Numbered from the stretch's first letter, positions 34,433 to 45,110 are shown. The stretch is DNA of 64,000 nt from Microvirga puerhi (GCF_020089865.1 NZ_JAIRBM010000004.1:186001-250000); one strand, 5' to 3'. Numbers and translations are program-made. The notes: generated by a model not told the origin, from the sequence alone.

Positions 34433-36271
34433 TCACCGGCGTCCGAACAGACGCTCGATATCGGCGAGCTTCAGCTCCACATAAGTGGGCCGCCCATGAT
34501 TGCATTGCCCCGACAGAGGGGTGGCCTCCATCTCGCGTAGCAGCGCATTCATTTCCTCGGGCTTCATGCGCCGGCCGGCACGGACGGAGCCGTGGCAGGA
34601 CATTCGGGACAGAACCGCGTCGAGACGCTCTTCCAGCGGGCTCGACGCTCCCTGCCCCCATTCGGCAAGCGCATCCGCCACGTCCTGGACCAGCGCCTTG
34701 ATGCGCCCCCCCGCGAGAGCGGAAGGCACCTCGCGCACGAGGATCGCTCCGGGACCGAAAGGCTCGAGGACGAGTCCGAGACCCTCGAGCGTCTCAGCCT
34801 CGGCCATCACCCGATCCGCATCGACTGGATCGAGATCGACGACCTCCGGGATCAGCAGAAGCTGGCGCGCGATGCCGGACACGGTGCGTTCGCGCTTCAG
34901 GCGCTCGTAGACCAGCCGCTCATGGGCCGCATGCTGATCGACGATGACGATCCCGTCCGGGGTCTGTGCGACGATATAGGTGCCGTGAATCTGCGCCCGG
35001 GCCGCTCCTAGCGGCGAGCGGTCCGCGTCGGGTTCGAGCTCGGCCAGTGCGGCGCGGCTGTCTGCGGAGGGGGTCGCGAGGTCAGGCAGGAAGGTCTGGC
35101 TTTCAGCCAATCCTGGCGGACTCGAGGTCTCGTGCGGCGCCTGCCATCCTGCGAAGGCCGGCATGTGACGGAAGGACGGCGCGCGATGCGCGACGGAAAC
35201 CGGACGCACCGGCGGTGCCACCTGCGGACGCAGGCTCTCCAATGTGCGTGCTCCCCCCGTAGAGGCGGAGCGGAAGCCGAAGCGTGTGATCGCCTCCTTC
35301 AGGGCCGCCACCACAAAGCCGCGCACGAAGGCCGGATCGCGGAAACGCACCTCCGTCTTCGCCGGATGGACGTTCACATCGACCAGCCGAGGATCGCAAT
35401 CGACCAATAGCGCGAGAACGGGATGCCGGTCGGATGCCATCACATCGGCATAGGCGCCACGTACGGCACCGAGCAGAAGCTTGTCGCGCACGGGCCGCCC
35501 GTTGACGACGAAATGGATCTGCGTCGAGGTCCCGCGGTGAAAGGTCGGCAGGCCCGCAAAGCCGGACAGGCGCACCCCCTCGCGCTCCACGGCGACCGGC
35601 ATGGCGTTGTCATCGAATTCCGAACCCAAGACGCGGGACAGGCGGCGCAGGAAACCGTGCTCCCCTTCCGGCTCTGGCGGATAGGTGAAGGATGTGATGT
35701 GCTCGCCGCTCAGCGTGAAACGGACCGTCGGGTGAGCAATGGCCAGCCGCTTCACGATCTCGGCCACGGCCTGTGCCTCGGACCGGTCGCTCTTGAGGAA
35801 TTTCAGCCGTGCAGGCGTGGCGGCGAAAAGGTCCGTGACTTCGATCTTAGTGCCCTTCGGCGCAGCCACCGGCCGGACCGGGCTTCTGACGCCTGCCTCG
35901 ACTACAATGGTAGATCCCGTCTCGGCCTCCGCCGTGCGCGTCGTGATGGCAAGGCGGGCGACGGCGCCGATCGACGGCAATGCCTCGCCGCGGAATCCGA
36001 GCGTATTGATCGCGAACAGGTCGCCATCTGGGATCTTCGAGGTGGCATGGCGCTCGACCGCCAGTTCCAGGTCTTCTGGCGACATGCCGGACCCATCGTC
36101 GACGATGCGGATCAGCCGGCGGCCTCCGGCCTCGACGGTGATCTCGATCGAATGCGCTCCCGCGTCGATGGCGTTCTCGACCAGCTCCTTCACGGCAGCC
36201 GCAGGCCGCTCCACCACCTCGCCAGCGGCAATGCGGTCGACGAGAATGGGATCGAGTCGGCGAACGGCCAT
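34433..36271 (-). CDS. mutL: DNA mismatch repair protein MutL
   Basis: 612 residues from the ATG at 36271 (MAVRRLDPILVDRIAAGEVVERPAAAVKELVENAIDAGA); an upstream in-frame ATG at 36370 adds 33 unrelated residues. The GHKL ATPase motifs (ELVENAIDAG, DDGSGM, TLGFRGEALPSIGAVA) are intact. The C-terminal endonuclease site DQHAAHERLVYE is complete, and the zinc-site motif reads CNHGRP where CPHGRP is usual. It couples MutS recognition to strand incision in this methyl-independent lineage. No mutS in the window. Confidence 0.96.
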   Translation of the reverse strand: MAVRRLDPILVDRIAAGEVVERPAAAVKELVENAIDAGAHSIEITVEAGGRRLIRIVDDGSGMSPEDLELAVERHATSKIPDGDLFAINTLGFRGEALPSIGAVARLAITTRTAEAETGSTIVVEAGVRSPVRPVAAPKGTKIEVTDLFAATPARLKFLKSDRSEAQAVAEIVKRLAIAHPTVRFTLSGEHITSFTYPPEPEGEHGFLRRLSRVLGSEFDDNAMPVAVEREGVRLSGFAGLPTFHRGTSTQIHFVVNGRPVRDKLLLGAVRGAYADVMASDRHPVLALLVDCDPRLVDVNVHPAKTEVRFRDPAFVRGFVVAALKEAITRFGFRSASTGGARTLESLRPQVAPPVRPVSVAHRAPSFRHMPAFAGWQAPHETSSPPGLAESQTFLPDLATPSADSRAALAELEPDADRSPLGAARAQIHGTYIVAQTPDGIVIVDQHAAHERLVYERLKRERTVSGIARQLLLIPEVVDLDPVDADRVMAEAETLEGLGLVLEPFGPGAILVREVPSALAGGRIKALVQDVADALAEWGQGASSPLEERLDAVLSRMSCHGSVRAGRRMKPEEMNALLREMEATPLSGQCNHGRPTYVELKLADIERLFGRR

Positions 36272-36414
36272 GAAACCCTTCAGATTCGCGGGATGAGCGG
36301 AAGAGAATAAGGCGCAGCACCCTAGGATTCCAGAAGCCGCGACATTCTCTCCCGTGTTGCCCACCGCCATTCCGGGGCGCGGTTGGCACGCGCCCAGGAC
36401 GACGATGCCTCCGT

Positions 36415-37734
36415 TTACTTCGCCTGAGCGAGATATTGCTTGGCGAGGATCTTGCCCTCCTCCACGGCGGGCTGATCGAAGGGATCGACGCCGAGCGCGT
36501 ATCCGGTAAGGATCGTCTCCAGCATGCCGTGCATCAGCAATTCGCCCATGGCGCGCTCGTCGAGCTTCTCGATATGCATGCGGCGGGTCGGGCGATGATT
36601 GCGGGCCAGCGTATCTGCCGTCGCGCGGCCCTGCGCGGCCACGAGATCGCCGATGCTCTTGCCCGCGAATTCCGGCACTCCTGCCCGTTCGGCGAGCTTC
36701 GAATCCATGGCCGGTCCTTTGCCTTCGACACCGGTGGTAATCACCGTGAAGAGCTTATCGTTCGGACCGGCGAGATAGAGCTGGAGCTGACTGTGCTGAT
36801 CGACCGGCCCGATGGCCGCGACGGGCTGAGAGCCCTTGCCGTCCTTGCCGATGCTCTCGGCCCAAAGCTGTACCCACCACCGAGTATAACGCTCGAGCCG
36901 GTCTGCATAGGGCATGGTGACGGCAATATTCTTGCCCTCCAACGCCACCGCCACATTGACGGCGGCACCGACCGCTGCGGGGGCCTCCAGAGCCGGCCGC
37001 CCGCTCCTGAACGGCTCGTACGCATCGGCCGCGCCCTGGCGGATGGCGACGATGTCGAGACCGAGCACCGCGGCGGGAAGAAGGCCCACATTCGTCAGCA
37101 CCGAGTAACGCCCGCCGATGCCGGTATGATGCTCCAGGAATCGCACGCCCTCCGGTTCGAGCAGATCGCGCAAAGCGTTCTTGCCGCCCGGTTTCCTGGG
37201 CTCGGAGAGACCGAGGAACGCGTCGGCCGGACGCGCCTTGAGGCCAGCCTTGTCGAGGGCGGACAGTACAGCCATGGCCTGCATCAGGGTCTCGCCCGTG
37301 CCGCCGGACTTGGAGATCGCCACGAAATGCGTCGACGACAGCGGCAGCTTGTGCAGGACCCGGTCGAAGGTGATGGGATCGAGATTGTCGAGGAAATGCA
37401 CCCTGGGCCCATCCGCGAAACGGCCTGCTCCCGGAACCGCATAGTCCTTGAGCTGCGCCAGGGTCTGTCCCCCAAGGCTCGACCCGCCGGTGCCGAGGAA
37501 CACCACATCGGTGGCATCCCGGCGCAGCCAGGATGCCGCTTCGCGAATGCTGTCGAAATCCTCGGTCGTGCGAGGCATGTGCAGCAGCGGCAGCCGCCCC
37601 GATGCATCATCGTCCGCCAGCCGCTTCATGGCCCGCCCGATCACCGACAGGGCCGCGTCCAGCGCTGTCTGCGGCAGGCCTCCCTCGCCGATATGGGATG
37701 CAAGCGCAAGGTCGATCGATTGATGCAGGGCCAT
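36415..37734 (-). CDS. pgi: Glucose-6-phosphate isomerase
   Basis: 439 residues from the ATG at 37734 (GGAGAA 8 nt upstream), a short bacterial form. Sugar-phosphate-binding motifs LGTGGSSLGGQ, SKSGGTGET, the DQHSQLQL family signature and GVDPFDQPAVEEGK are all present. Interconverts glucose-6-phosphate and fructose-6-phosphate. Follows mutL on the same strand with 143 nt between them. Confidence 0.95.
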   Translation of the reverse strand: MALHQSIDLALASHIGEGGLPQTALDAALSVIGRAMKRLADDDASGRLPLLHMPRTTEDFDSIREAASWLRRDATDVVFLGTGGSSLGGQTLAQLKDYAVPGAGRFADGPRVHFLDNLDPITFDRVLHKLPLSSTHFVAISKSGGTGETLMQAMAVLSALDKAGLKARPADAFLGLSEPRKPGGKNALRDLLEPEGVRFLEHHTGIGGRYSVLTNVGLLPAAVLGLDIVAIRQGAADAYEPFRSGRPALEAPAAVGAAVNVAVALEGKNIAVTMPYADRLERYTRWWVQLWAESIGKDGKGSQPVAAIGPVDQHSQLQLYLAGPNDKLFTVITTGVEGKGPAMDSKLAERAGVPEFAGKSIGDLVAAQGRATADTLARNHRPTRRMHIEKLDERAMGELLMHGMLETILTGYALGVDPFDQPAVEEGKILAKQYLAQAK

Positions 37735-37844
37735 CCGGGTTCTCCGACTCATTACAGGGGGAGCGGAACACTAGGGCAGAGAGACGGCCACGGCTAGGGC
37801 GGGCGTCTAGCCTGCTGGATTCTCAATCGATCTGCGATGTCAAC

Positions 37845-37892
37845 GGATATGGATTCCGGGCGCGCACCTGGAGGTGCGCCCCGGAATGGCAG
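37845..37892. repeat. Half-length copy of the palindromic repeat
   Basis: ATGGATTCCGGGCGCGCACC TGG AGGTGCGCCCCGGAAT is one arm only of the ~150-bp family: the right-hand sub-hairpin with the GGATTCCGGGC...GCCCCGGAATGNCAG ends. Compact 15-bp stem. It lies between pgi and the M16 peptidase gene. Confidence 0.7.
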
Positions 37893-37922
37893 GGCACCTT
37901 TTCAGGAAAAATCCCGTTGACC

Positions 37923-39203
37923 TCAAAGCCCCGTTGGCCGTCCTGCGATGACCGTGAGCATCTTGCCGTCGGCGAAGATGCGCTCTGCGGCGTAGCCGAT
38001 ATCGTCGAGCGTCACCGCTGCGACGAGGTCGTTGCGGCGGGCGATATAGTCGATGCCGAGGCCCTCGAACGCGATCTGGACGAGGGTGTGGGCGATCTTG
38101 GTCGAGGTGTCGAAGCCGAGAGCATAGGAACCGATCAGGTAATCCTTCGCCTTCTGCAGCTCATCCGCAGACGGTCCTTCCACCTTAAGGCGCATCATCT
38201 CGCCGGCAATCACGTCGAGCGCCTCCACCACGCGCTCATTTTTGGTGGCGGTATAACCCCAGGTCACGGCGGCCGCGCGATAGCTCACGAGAGATGTGCC
38301 GACGCTGTAGGCAAGGCCGCGCTTCTCGCGCACTTCCTGGAAGAGCCGTGACGTGAATGCGCCACCGCCGAGAATGTGGTTGAGGACGTAGGCCGGAATG
38401 AATCCCGGGTCACGCCATGAAATGCCGGGCATGCCGAAACGGATGACCGATTGCGGCACGTCGAGATCGACCACATGACGCGTGCCGAGATTCTGCAGCA
38501 GCACCGGTTCGACGGGCTTCAATGATCCAGCTTCCGGCAAGATTCCGAAGGCCTTGTCGAGAAGAACGGAAAGCCGCTCCGCATCGATGGCGCCGACGAC
38601 GGCGATCTTGACGCGACCCCGCGCGATGAGGGCCCGGTGCATCGCCACCAGATCGTCGCGGGTGATCGTAGCAACGCTCTCGATCGTGCCGGATGTCGGG
38701 CGTGCATAGGCGTGCCCCGCAAAACCTTCCTCGAAGAAGCACCGCGTCGCCATGACGCCGGGGTCGTTCTGCTGGTAGCGAAGTCCTGCGATGGTCTGGG
38801 CCCGCACCCGCTCGATCGCATCCTGATCGAAGCGAGGCTCGGCCAAGGCCAGGCGCAACAGCTCGAAGGCCTCGTCCGCATGCTTGACGAGAGTCTTCAG
38901 CGATCCGCCGATAGCGTCGTTACCGGCATTGAAGGAGAGTTCGATGGCCCGGGCCGCAAGGCGTTCCTGGAAGGCGTCGGAATTGTACTCGCCCGCACCT
39001 TCGTCGAGGAGGCGCGCCAACATCTGCGCAACGCCGGGCTTGTCCGCCGGATCCTGAGTCGATCCGCCCTCGAAGGTGAAGGCGACCGCGATCAGCGGCA
39101 CCACATCGGATTCCACATGCCACGCCTCGACGCCACCGGGAGACGTGAGAGCCTTCGCGGTTGTCGGCGATGTAGCGGGGCGGATATCGGTGATAGCGTT
39201 CAT
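37923..39203 (-). CDS. M16 family peptidase-like protein, catalytically inactive subunit
   Basis: 426 residues. The M16 fold is clear (DVPQSVIRFGMPGISWRDPGFIPAYVLNHILGGGAFTSRLFQEVREKRGLAYSVGTSL), including the active-site arginine/tyrosine region, but the zinc HxxEH helix reads QMLARLLDEGA with no metal ligands. In this pattern a non-catalytic subunit partners an active one, as in mitochondrial processing peptidases and other bacterial M16 pairs. It lies 57 nt downstream of the catalytic gene at 39261-40592. Possibly a periplasmic or cytosolic heterodimer. Confidence 0.9.
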   Translation of the reverse strand: MNAITDIRPATSPTTAKALTSPGGVEAWHVESDVVPLIAVAFTFEGGSTQDPADKPGVAQMLARLLDEGAGEYNSDAFQERLAARAIELSFNAGNDAIGGSLKTLVKHADEAFELLRLALAEPRFDQDAIERVRAQTIAGLRYQQNDPGVMATRCFFEEGFAGHAYARPTSGTIESVATITRDDLVAMHRALIARGRVKIAVVGAIDAERLSVLLDKAFGILPEAGSLKPVEPVLLQNLGTRHVVDLDVPQSVIRFGMPGISWRDPGFIPAYVLNHILGGGAFTSRLFQEVREKRGLAYSVGTSLVSYRAAAVTWGYTATKNERVVEALDVIAGEMMRLKVEGPSADELQKAKDYLIGSYALGFDTSTKIAHTLVQIAFEGLGIDYIARRNDLVAAVTLDDIGYAAERIFADGKMLTVIAGRPTGL

Positions 39204-39260
39204 GATCTTCTCATATTGGATCGGACGGGCTTCGGGCGGAGCGTGAAGAAGCAGCCGTCC

Positions 39261-40592
39261 TCAAGGAGCCGCCTTCTGCAGGTAGCCCGTCACCGAACGG
39301 CGCGGAATGAGGTAGCGCTCGGCTGCGGATGCCAAGTCGTCCTTAAGCACCGCTTCGATTTCCTGCGGCCAGCGGCGGACGTCTTCGAGTGTCTCGCCGA
39401 TAGCGAGCGCCGACCCGTAGATGCGGGCGAGCGAAGATTGGCTGTCGGTGGAATAGATCGTCTCGGCGACGAGACGGGTCTTGGCCCGCTCGATGGCCTC
39501 GGAATCGAGAGCGTCTGCGGAAATCTTCCGCAGGGCCGAGTCCATGGCCTCTTCGAGCGCGGAGAGCGATACGCCTTCGGCCGGAACCGCATAGACGCAG
39601 AAGCGCGTCTCCTCCATGGCGGAGGACATGTACCAGGCACCCGCGTTTACGGCGACGCCCTGCTCCAGAACGAGCTTGCGGTAGAGATAGGAGGTCGGCC
39701 CACCGCCGATCACCTCCGCTAGGAGCTCAAGCGCGTAGCAGTCCCGATCCTTGGCCGTGAGACAGGACGGCACGAGATAGAGACGCTGAAGAGTCGGCTG
39801 CTCGACCTTCGGATCGGCGACCGTGATATGGCGCGCAGCGACCGGCTCCGGGTCCCGCGGGCGGAAACGCACCGGCCGCTTGCCGCGAGGGGCGATACGT
39901 CCATAGGTGTCGCTGCTCAGGCGCCGAACTTCGTCCGCCGTGACATCACCGGCCACCACGAGGATGGCATTCTCCGGCGTGTAGAAGCGACGGTAATAGT
40001 CGAGGGCATGCTCCCGGTTGAGGGTTTCGATCTCGTGCATCCAGCCGATGATCGGGATGCCATAAGGATGGTGCACGAAGAGCGCCGCGGCCATGGCTTC
40101 GGAAAGCTGTGCCGAGGGGTCGGTCTCGACTCGCATACGCCGCTCCTCCAGCACCACGTCCCGCTCCGGAGCGATGACGCTCTCCTCTAGCAGGAGGTTG
40201 GTCATCCGATCGGCCTCGAAGGACATCATGGTCTCGAGGTGCTCGCGCGCGACGCGCTGGAAGTAGGCCGTATAGTCGAAGGACGTGAAGGCGTTTTCCT
40301 GGCCGCCGAGGCCGGACACCACCTTCGAGAACTCGCCGACCGGGTGCTTCTCTGTGCCCTTGAACATCAGATGCTCAAGGAAATGGGCGATGCCCGACTG
40401 GCCGATCGGGTCGTCCGCCGAACCGTTGCGGTACCAGACCATGTGGGTCACAACCGGCACCCGATGATCCGGGATCACCACCACGTCGAGCCCATTGTCG
40501 AGGGTGAAGGAGGAGACATCCGGCCCGCTGCCATCCGTACGCCCATCGGAGGGCGTTCCGGCACGTGGCAGAGGCTTTAGGGCTGTATCCAT
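39261..40592 (-). CDS. M16 family zinc metallopeptidase, catalytic subunit
   Basis: 443 residues from the ATG at 40592; a longer frame to 40685 adds 31 residues. The zinc motif HFLEHLMFKGT (inverted HxxEH) followed ~70 residues later by the glutamate in EERRMRVETDP defines active M16B proteases (pitrilysin clan). No confident signal peptide is seen, so the cell location is unsettled. Forms a two-gene unit with the inactive subunit. Likely partner or substrate unknown. Confidence 0.92.
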   Translation of the reverse strand: MDTALKPLPRAGTPSDGRTDGSGPDVSSFTLDNGLDVVVIPDHRVPVVTHMVWYRNGSADDPIGQSGIAHFLEHLMFKGTEKHPVGEFSKVVSGLGGQENAFTSFDYTAYFQRVAREHLETMMSFEADRMTNLLLEESVIAPERDVVLEERRMRVETDPSAQLSEAMAAALFVHHPYGIPIIGWMHEIETLNREHALDYYRRFYTPENAILVVAGDVTADEVRRLSSDTYGRIAPRGKRPVRFRPRDPEPVAARHITVADPKVEQPTLQRLYLVPSCLTAKDRDCYALELLAEVIGGGPTSYLYRKLVLEQGVAVNAGAWYMSSAMEETRFCVYAVPAEGVSLSALEEAMDSALRKISADALDSEAIERAKTRLVAETIYSTDSQSSLARIYGSALAIGETLEDVRRWPQEIEAVLKDDLASAAERYLIPRRSVTGYLQKAAP

Positions 40593-40739
40593 AATGTTTC
40601 CAATCTTAGCGGAATCAAGTCGGTTCGTGGGATCCGACTCAGGGGAATAATGCAATCTGGAGGCCATGCAAGCGGAGCAGCACACCTTTTGCGGGAACTG
40701 CTGCCGCAGGCATCGCGGCTACGCTTGGTCCCAAAACAA

Positions 40740-40772
40740 TTTCAGGCGAAACGGGGGTCCGTTCGCCTGAAA
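40740..40772. terminator. Hairpin between the DUF3035 and M16 genes
   Basis: TTTCAGGCGAA (40740-40750) and TTCGCCTGAAA (40762-40772) are exact complements with an 11-nt loop, 20 nt after the DUF3035 stop. On the minus strand the stem ends in TTGTTTTGGG, a modest T-rich tail, so it could terminate the lspA-DUF3035 transcript or be one of the scattered palindromic repeats. Confidence 0.55.
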
Positions 40773-40791
40773 CCGTTGCCATGGAGGCCGA

Positions 40792-41436
40792 TTATCGCTG
40801 CTGCTGTTGCCTGATGAAGGCCAGCGGGCTGTCCGGATCGCCCATCGGGACCGGATCGGCGGAGGCCTTGAGCGGCGCTCCGCCAGCGGCCTTCAGCAGC
40901 CCGCCGGGCGGATCGCTGAGGTAGCGACGCTCCAGCCCGTCGCCTGAAAGCTTGACGTCGCTGTCCTTGGTGCTGAACGAGCGCATCTCTTCGGGGCTGA
41001 GCAGGCTCTTGTCGGCCTGCCGACCGGTCGGCGGAGGCAAGGCATTGCCGGAAACGTAATTGCTCGGGTCCCGGCCAGCGCGCATCTCTTCGACGGACAG
41101 GCGCTTGCCTTCGCTGTTCTTGTACAACTCGGTGCTGGTATAGGGCGTCCGCGCCTCAGCCGCAGCCTTGCGGGCGGCGATCACGTCCGGATCCTTGGGC
41201 CAGTTGGCGTTCCGCGCCTCGGCTCCGCCGCCGGGCGTCGGTGCGCGCAGCTCCATCTTGGGCGGCAGGACGAGCGGCGGGCGCTCATTGTACTGAATCG
41301 GGGGCTTTTCCTTCGGGATGATGCCGATGGTGCCCAGCAGGCTCTTGACGGCTTCACCTTCTTCCGCCGAAGCCCCCGTGGCGGCAACGAGAAGCACGAG
41401 AGCGCTCGCGCAACCAAAGACCTTCAATCCCTTCAT
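40792..41436 (-). CDS. DUF3035 secreted protein
   Basis: The ATG at 41436 gives 214 residues with a Sec signal peptide (MKGLKVFGCASALVLLVAATGASAEE). A GTG at 41445 is possible. The mature chain is proline-rich and largely unstructured (PIQYNERPPLVLPPKMELRAPTP, then NANWPKDPDV) and ends in repeated Gln. Conserved alphaproteobacterial protein, usually next to lspA, as here; sometimes suggested to help beta-barrel assembly but no function is established. A variant lipobox-like FGCA is present but not of clear lipoprotein type. Confidence 0.87.
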   Translation of the reverse strand: MKGLKVFGCASALVLLVAATGASAEEGEAVKSLLGTIGIIPKEKPPIQYNERPPLVLPPKMELRAPTPGGGAEARNANWPKDPDVIAARKAAAEARTPYTSTELYKNSEGKRLSVEEMRAGRDPSNYVSGNALPPPTGRQADKSLLSPEEMRSFSTKDSDVKLSGDGLERRYLSDPPGGLLKAAGGAPLKASADPVPMGDPDSPLAFIRQQQQR

Positions 41437-41529
41437 GGTACCCACCGCTTGGTTGTTCCATTCTTGCGGAACGCCTGATTGCTCATTCTGGCGAACATAA
41501 GGCGGCCGGGCGTTCTCTCTTGCCCCCGG

Positions 41530-42156
41530 TCACGCCTTTCGGCGCTTTTCCAGCACGAAGGAGTCATAAAGCAAACCGATCACACCCGCAACGATGGCTG
41601 CATCAGCTACATTGAACACATACCAGGACCAGCCTCCGATCTGGAACTGGATGAAGTCGAAGACTGCACCATAGGCCAGACGATCGATGACGTTTCCAAT
41701 GGCGCCGCCGACGATCAGCCCCAGGGAGGCGGCCAGGAGCTTGGCCGTTGTCCGGCGGATCCAGAAGGACAGGCCGACGGCGGCCGCGATCGACACGACG
41801 ATCAGGATCCAGCGGCCGAGGTCGGTGTGCTGCTGGAACAGCCCGTAGGAAATCCCCCGGTTCCAGACCACGATCAAGCTCAAGAAGGGGTTGAGCACCA
41901 CCGGCTCGCGGACGGGAAGATCATAGACGAACAGGTAGTAGATCTTCGTCGCCTGGTCGAAGATCAGGGTCAGGAGCGCAAGGGAAAAGCCGATGATTGC
42001 CGCTGTCGACAGACCGCCTTTGGCTGACTTGCGCTTCCCCCTTCCCTTGCCGCCTTTCGCGGAGGACGTGCGGCGTGGAGAAGCCGGGCGCGGAGGCGCG
42101 GCATCCCCCGGCGCAGCCGGGGGAAGAGGCATGTCGGGTTCGCTGCCGGTGCTCAT
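41530..42156 (-). CDS. lspA: Lipoprotein signal peptidase (signal peptidase II)
   Basis: 208 residues from the ATG at 42156, which overlaps the ileS stop as ATGA and so is translationally coupled. The first ~48 residues are Pro/Ala- then Lys/Arg-rich and absent from typical ~165-residue LspA; they sit in the cytosol before the first of four membrane helices. Catalytic aspartates are in [14 protein letters not shown] and FNVADAAI. It cleaves prolipoproteins such as the lipoprotein encoded at 53061-53471. Confidence 0.93.
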   Translation of the reverse strand: MSTGSEPDMPLPPAAPGDAAPPRPASPRRTSSAKGGKGRGKRKSAKGGLSTAAIIGFSLALLTLIFDQATKIYYLFVYDLPVREPVVLNPFLSLIVVWNRGISYGLFQQHTDLGRWILIVVSIAAAVGLSFWIRRTTAKLLAASLGLIVGGAIGNVIDRLAYGAVFDFIQFQIGGWSWYVFNVADAAIVAGVIGLLYDSFVLEKRRKA

Positions 42157-45110
42157 TCCGCAGCCGTCCTCAGCGCATCCCATTCCCGCAGAGCGGCGGC
42201 GTCGCGAGGCGTGACGTCCGGATAATCGGGATCAGTCCCTACCGCGGGCGAAACCTTCCAGGACCGGGCGCATTTCCGTCCCTCGGCGAGCGCCGGCACC
42301 ACGGCGACGCCCTTGACCTCTTCGAGCCGGAAGGCATCAGGAGGACCCTCGCCCCGCTCCACACGAACTCCCGAGGTGATGGCGATCTCCGCGAGATCGA
42401 GTCCCTGCACGGCACCGAAGAGCGCCTCGTCCGCGATGTAGACCACGGGCGCCGCTTCTAAGCTCGCTCCAATGCGCTTCTGGGCACGCTCGATCTCCAG
42501 CGCTCCCGTGATGACGCGGCGGACGCGGCGGATCTTCGCCCAGCGTTCGGCCAGCGCCTCGTTGCGCCATTCCGACGGGATCGCCGGGAAGGTCTCCAGA
42601 TGTACCGACTCGGCCTGCGGATAGCGCGCCAGCCACGCCTCCTCGGCCGTGAAGGCGAGGATCGGCGCGATCCAGGTCGCGACCGCCCGGAAGGTCTGGT
42701 CGATCACCGTGAGCGCGCTCTTGCGCACACGGCTCGACGTCGGATCGCAATAGAGGGCGTCCTTGCGGATGTCGAAATAGAATGCCGACAGATCCGAGGT
42801 CAGGAACGAGTTGAGCAGTGCGACCACGCGCTTGTAGTCGTAGGTCGCATAGGCCTCCCGCATCTCGCCGTCGAGCTCCACGAGACGATGCAGCACGAAG
42901 CGCTCCAGCTCGGGCATTGTCCGCGGCTCGACCTTGTCCGCCTCGTGGAAATGCCCGAGCGAGCCCAGCATCCAGCGGATCGTGTTGCGCAGCTTGCGAT
43001 AGGTCTCGGCCGTGGTCTTGATGATCTCGGGACCGATGCGCTGATCGTCCCAATAATCCACCGATGCCGTCCAGAGGCGTAGGATGTCCGCGCCATATTC
43101 CTTAATGACGGTCTGCGGGGCGACGGTGTTGCCGAGAGATTTCGACATCTTGCGGCCCTGCTCGTCGAGCGTGAAGCCGTGCGTCACGACGATATCGTAA
43201 GGCGCGCGCCCGCGCGTGCCGCAGCTTTCGAGCAGCGACGAGTGGAACCAGCCGCGATGCTGGTCTGAACCTTCGAGATACATGACCTGATCGGGGCCGC
43301 CGTCGACCTTGCGGCGCACCTTGAGATCGTCCCGCTTCTCCAGCGCGAAAGCATGGGTGCAGCCGGAATCGAACCACACGTCGAGAATGTCATCGACCTT
43401 CTCGAAATCGGCGATGTCGTAGCCGCCGGCCTTCAGGAAGCGCGCGCCGTCATCCGCATACCACGCGTCGGCGCCCTCCTTCTCGAAAGCGTCGGCAATC
43501 GCCGCATTCACGCGCTCGTCCTTGAGGATCTCGTTGGTGCCCTTCTTCACGAAGACGGCGATCGGCACGCCCCAGGCGCGCTGCCGCGACACGACCCAGT
43601 CGGGGCGGTTCTCGATCATGCCGGTGATGCGGTTCTCGCCGGTCTCCGGCACCCATTCCACCGTCCTGATCGCATGAAGCGCGCGCTGGCGCAGGGTATC
43701 GCCCTCGCCGTCGAGCGGTTTGTCCATGGCGATGAACCATTGCGGCGTGTTGCGGAAGATCAGCGGCCCCTTCGAGCGCCAGGAGTGAGGATACTGGTGC
43801 TTGAGACGGCCACGCGCGATCAGCGCGCCGACCTCGACGAGCTTCTTGATGACGGCTTCGTTGGCGCCGGCATCCTTGCCCTTGTCGTCGTAGATCCGCT
43901 CTCCCGCGAAGAATGGGACATCGGGAAAGTATGACGAATCCGGAGAAACCGTATGTGGTACCTGCTTCGTGCCGCAGGCCTCGAACACCGCCTTGTGCTT
44001 CACGAACGTGTTGTAGTCGTCCGCACCGTGGCCGGGCGCCGTATGCACGAAGCCGGTTCCGGCATCGTCGGTGACGTAATCAGCCGGCAGCACGGGCACA
44101 TCGAAATCCCAATAGCCGTTCGCGCCGTCAAGCCCGCGGAACGGATGGGCGCAGCGCTCGATCATCACCGGCAGCACGTCCTTGATGCGCTCGTAGCCCG
44201 AGACGCGCGCTGCCGAGAACACGTCCGCAGCAAGCTTGTCGGCGATCACCAGGCGATCGCCGATCTTGGCCCAGTTGTCCGCCGCCGCCTCGGTCACTCT
44301 GTAGAGGCCGTAAGCGATGTCGGAGCCGAATGCGATGGCGCGGTTGGCGGGGATCGTCCAGGGCGTGGTCGTCCAGATCACCACCGAGGCACCGTCGAGA
44401 TCGCCATCGAGGGTGCGGACGATCGGAAACTTCACCCAGATCGTCGTCGAGGTCTTCTCATGATACTCGACCTCGGCCTCGGCGAGGGCCGTCTTTTCCA
44501 CCGACGACCACATGACCGGCTTCGAGCCGCGATAGAGCTGATCGGAGACCGCGAACTTCATGATTTCGCGGGCGATCTGCGCCTCCGCGTCGTAAGACAT
44601 GGTCTGATAGGGATGCGACCAGTCGCCCTCGACACCGAGCCGCTTGAACTCCTCGCGCTGCACATCGATCCACTTCTCGGCGAAGGCCCGGCACTCGCGC
44701 CGGAATTCGATGATCGGCACCTCGTCCTTGTTCTTGCCCTTCGCGCGGTACTCTTCCTCGATCTTCCATTCGATCGGCAGACCGTGGCAGTCCCAGCCCG
44801 GCACGTAGTTGGAATCGAAGCCGAGCATACCCTGGGAGCGGACGACCAGATCCTTCAGGATCTTGTTGAGAGCGTGTCCGATATGGATGTGACCGTTGGC
44901 ATAGGGAGGCCCGTCATGGAGCACGAAGCGCGTGCGCCCCTTCTGTACGTCGCGCAGGCGCTCGTAGAGCTTGTTCTCATTCCAGCGCTGGAGAATGTGC
45001 GGCTCGCGCTGCGGCAGTCCCGCGCGCATGGGGAATTCCGTCTGCGGCAGGAACAGGGTCTCGGAGTAGTCGCGCGCGGTCGCGTCGGGCTTGGCGGTCT
45101 TGTCTGACAT
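42153..45110 (-). CDS. ileS: Isoleucine-tRNA ligase
   Basis: 985 residues from ATG at 45110 (three residues longer if 45119 is used). Class I synthetase motifs [16 protein letters not shown] and [10 protein letters not shown] are present, with the CP1 editing region between them and [13 protein letters not shown] before KMSKS. The C-terminal zinc domain of the longer bacterial form is not evident: the last part is a short anticodon-binding region. No T-box leader was seen, as expected outside Firmicutes. Starts an operon with lspA and probably DUF3035. Confidence 0.97.
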   Translation of the reverse strand: MSDKTAKPDATARDYSETLFLPQTEFPMRAGLPQREPHILQRWNENKLYERLRDVQKGRTRFVLHDGPPYANGHIHIGHALNKILKDLVVRSQGMLGFDSNYVPGWDCHGLPIEWKIEEEYRAKGKNKDEVPIIEFRRECRAFAEKWIDVQREEFKRLGVEGDWSHPYQTMSYDAEAQIAREIMKFAVSDQLYRGSKPVMWSSVEKTALAEAEVEYHEKTSTTIWVKFPIVRTLDGDLDGASVVIWTTTPWTIPANRAIAFGSDIAYGLYRVTEAAADNWAKIGDRLVIADKLAADVFSAARVSGYERIKDVLPVMIERCAHPFRGLDGANGYWDFDVPVLPADYVTDDAGTGFVHTAPGHGADDYNTFVKHKAVFEACGTKQVPHTVSPDSSYFPDVPFFAGERIYDDKGKDAGANEAVIKKLVEVGALIARGRLKHQYPHSWRSKGPLIFRNTPQWFIAMDKPLDGEGDTLRQRALHAIRTVEWVPETGENRITGMIENRPDWVVSRQRAWGVPIAVFVKKGTNEILKDERVNAAIADAFEKEGADAWYADDGARFLKAGGYDIADFEKVDDILDVWFDSGCTHAFALEKRDDLKVRRKVDGGPDQVMYLEGSDQHRGWFHSSLLESCGTRGRAPYDIVVTHGFTLDEQGRKMSKSLGNTVAPQTVIKEYGADILRLWTASVDYWDDQRIGPEIIKTTAETYRKLRNTIRWMLGSLGHFHEADKVEPRTMPELERFVLHRLVELDGEMREAYATYDYKRVVALLNSFLTSDLSAFYFDIRKDALYCDPTSSRVRKSALTVIDQTFRAVATWIAPILAFTAEEAWLARYPQAESVHLETFPAIPSEWRNEALAERWAKIRRVRRVITGALEIERAQKRIGASLEAAPVVYIADEALFGAVQGLDLAEIAITSGVRVERGEGPPDAFRLEEVKGVAVVPALAEGRKCARSWKVSPAVGTDPDYPDVTPRDAAALREWDALRTAAE

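Noticed and set aside
36436..37797. Plus-strand frame of 453 codons opposite pgi
   Set aside because: Glucose-6-phosphate isomerase is secure on the minus strand, and the plus frame has His/Arg/Gly-rich shadow composition.
43953..45107. Plus-strand frame of 384 codons opposite ileS
   Set aside because: Shadow of ileS; no domain resemblance and no ribosome site.
41530..45110. T-box or other leader upstream of ileS
   Set aside because: No antiterminator or specifier structure was seen in 45111-45411, and such leaders are not typical of alphaproteobacteria.
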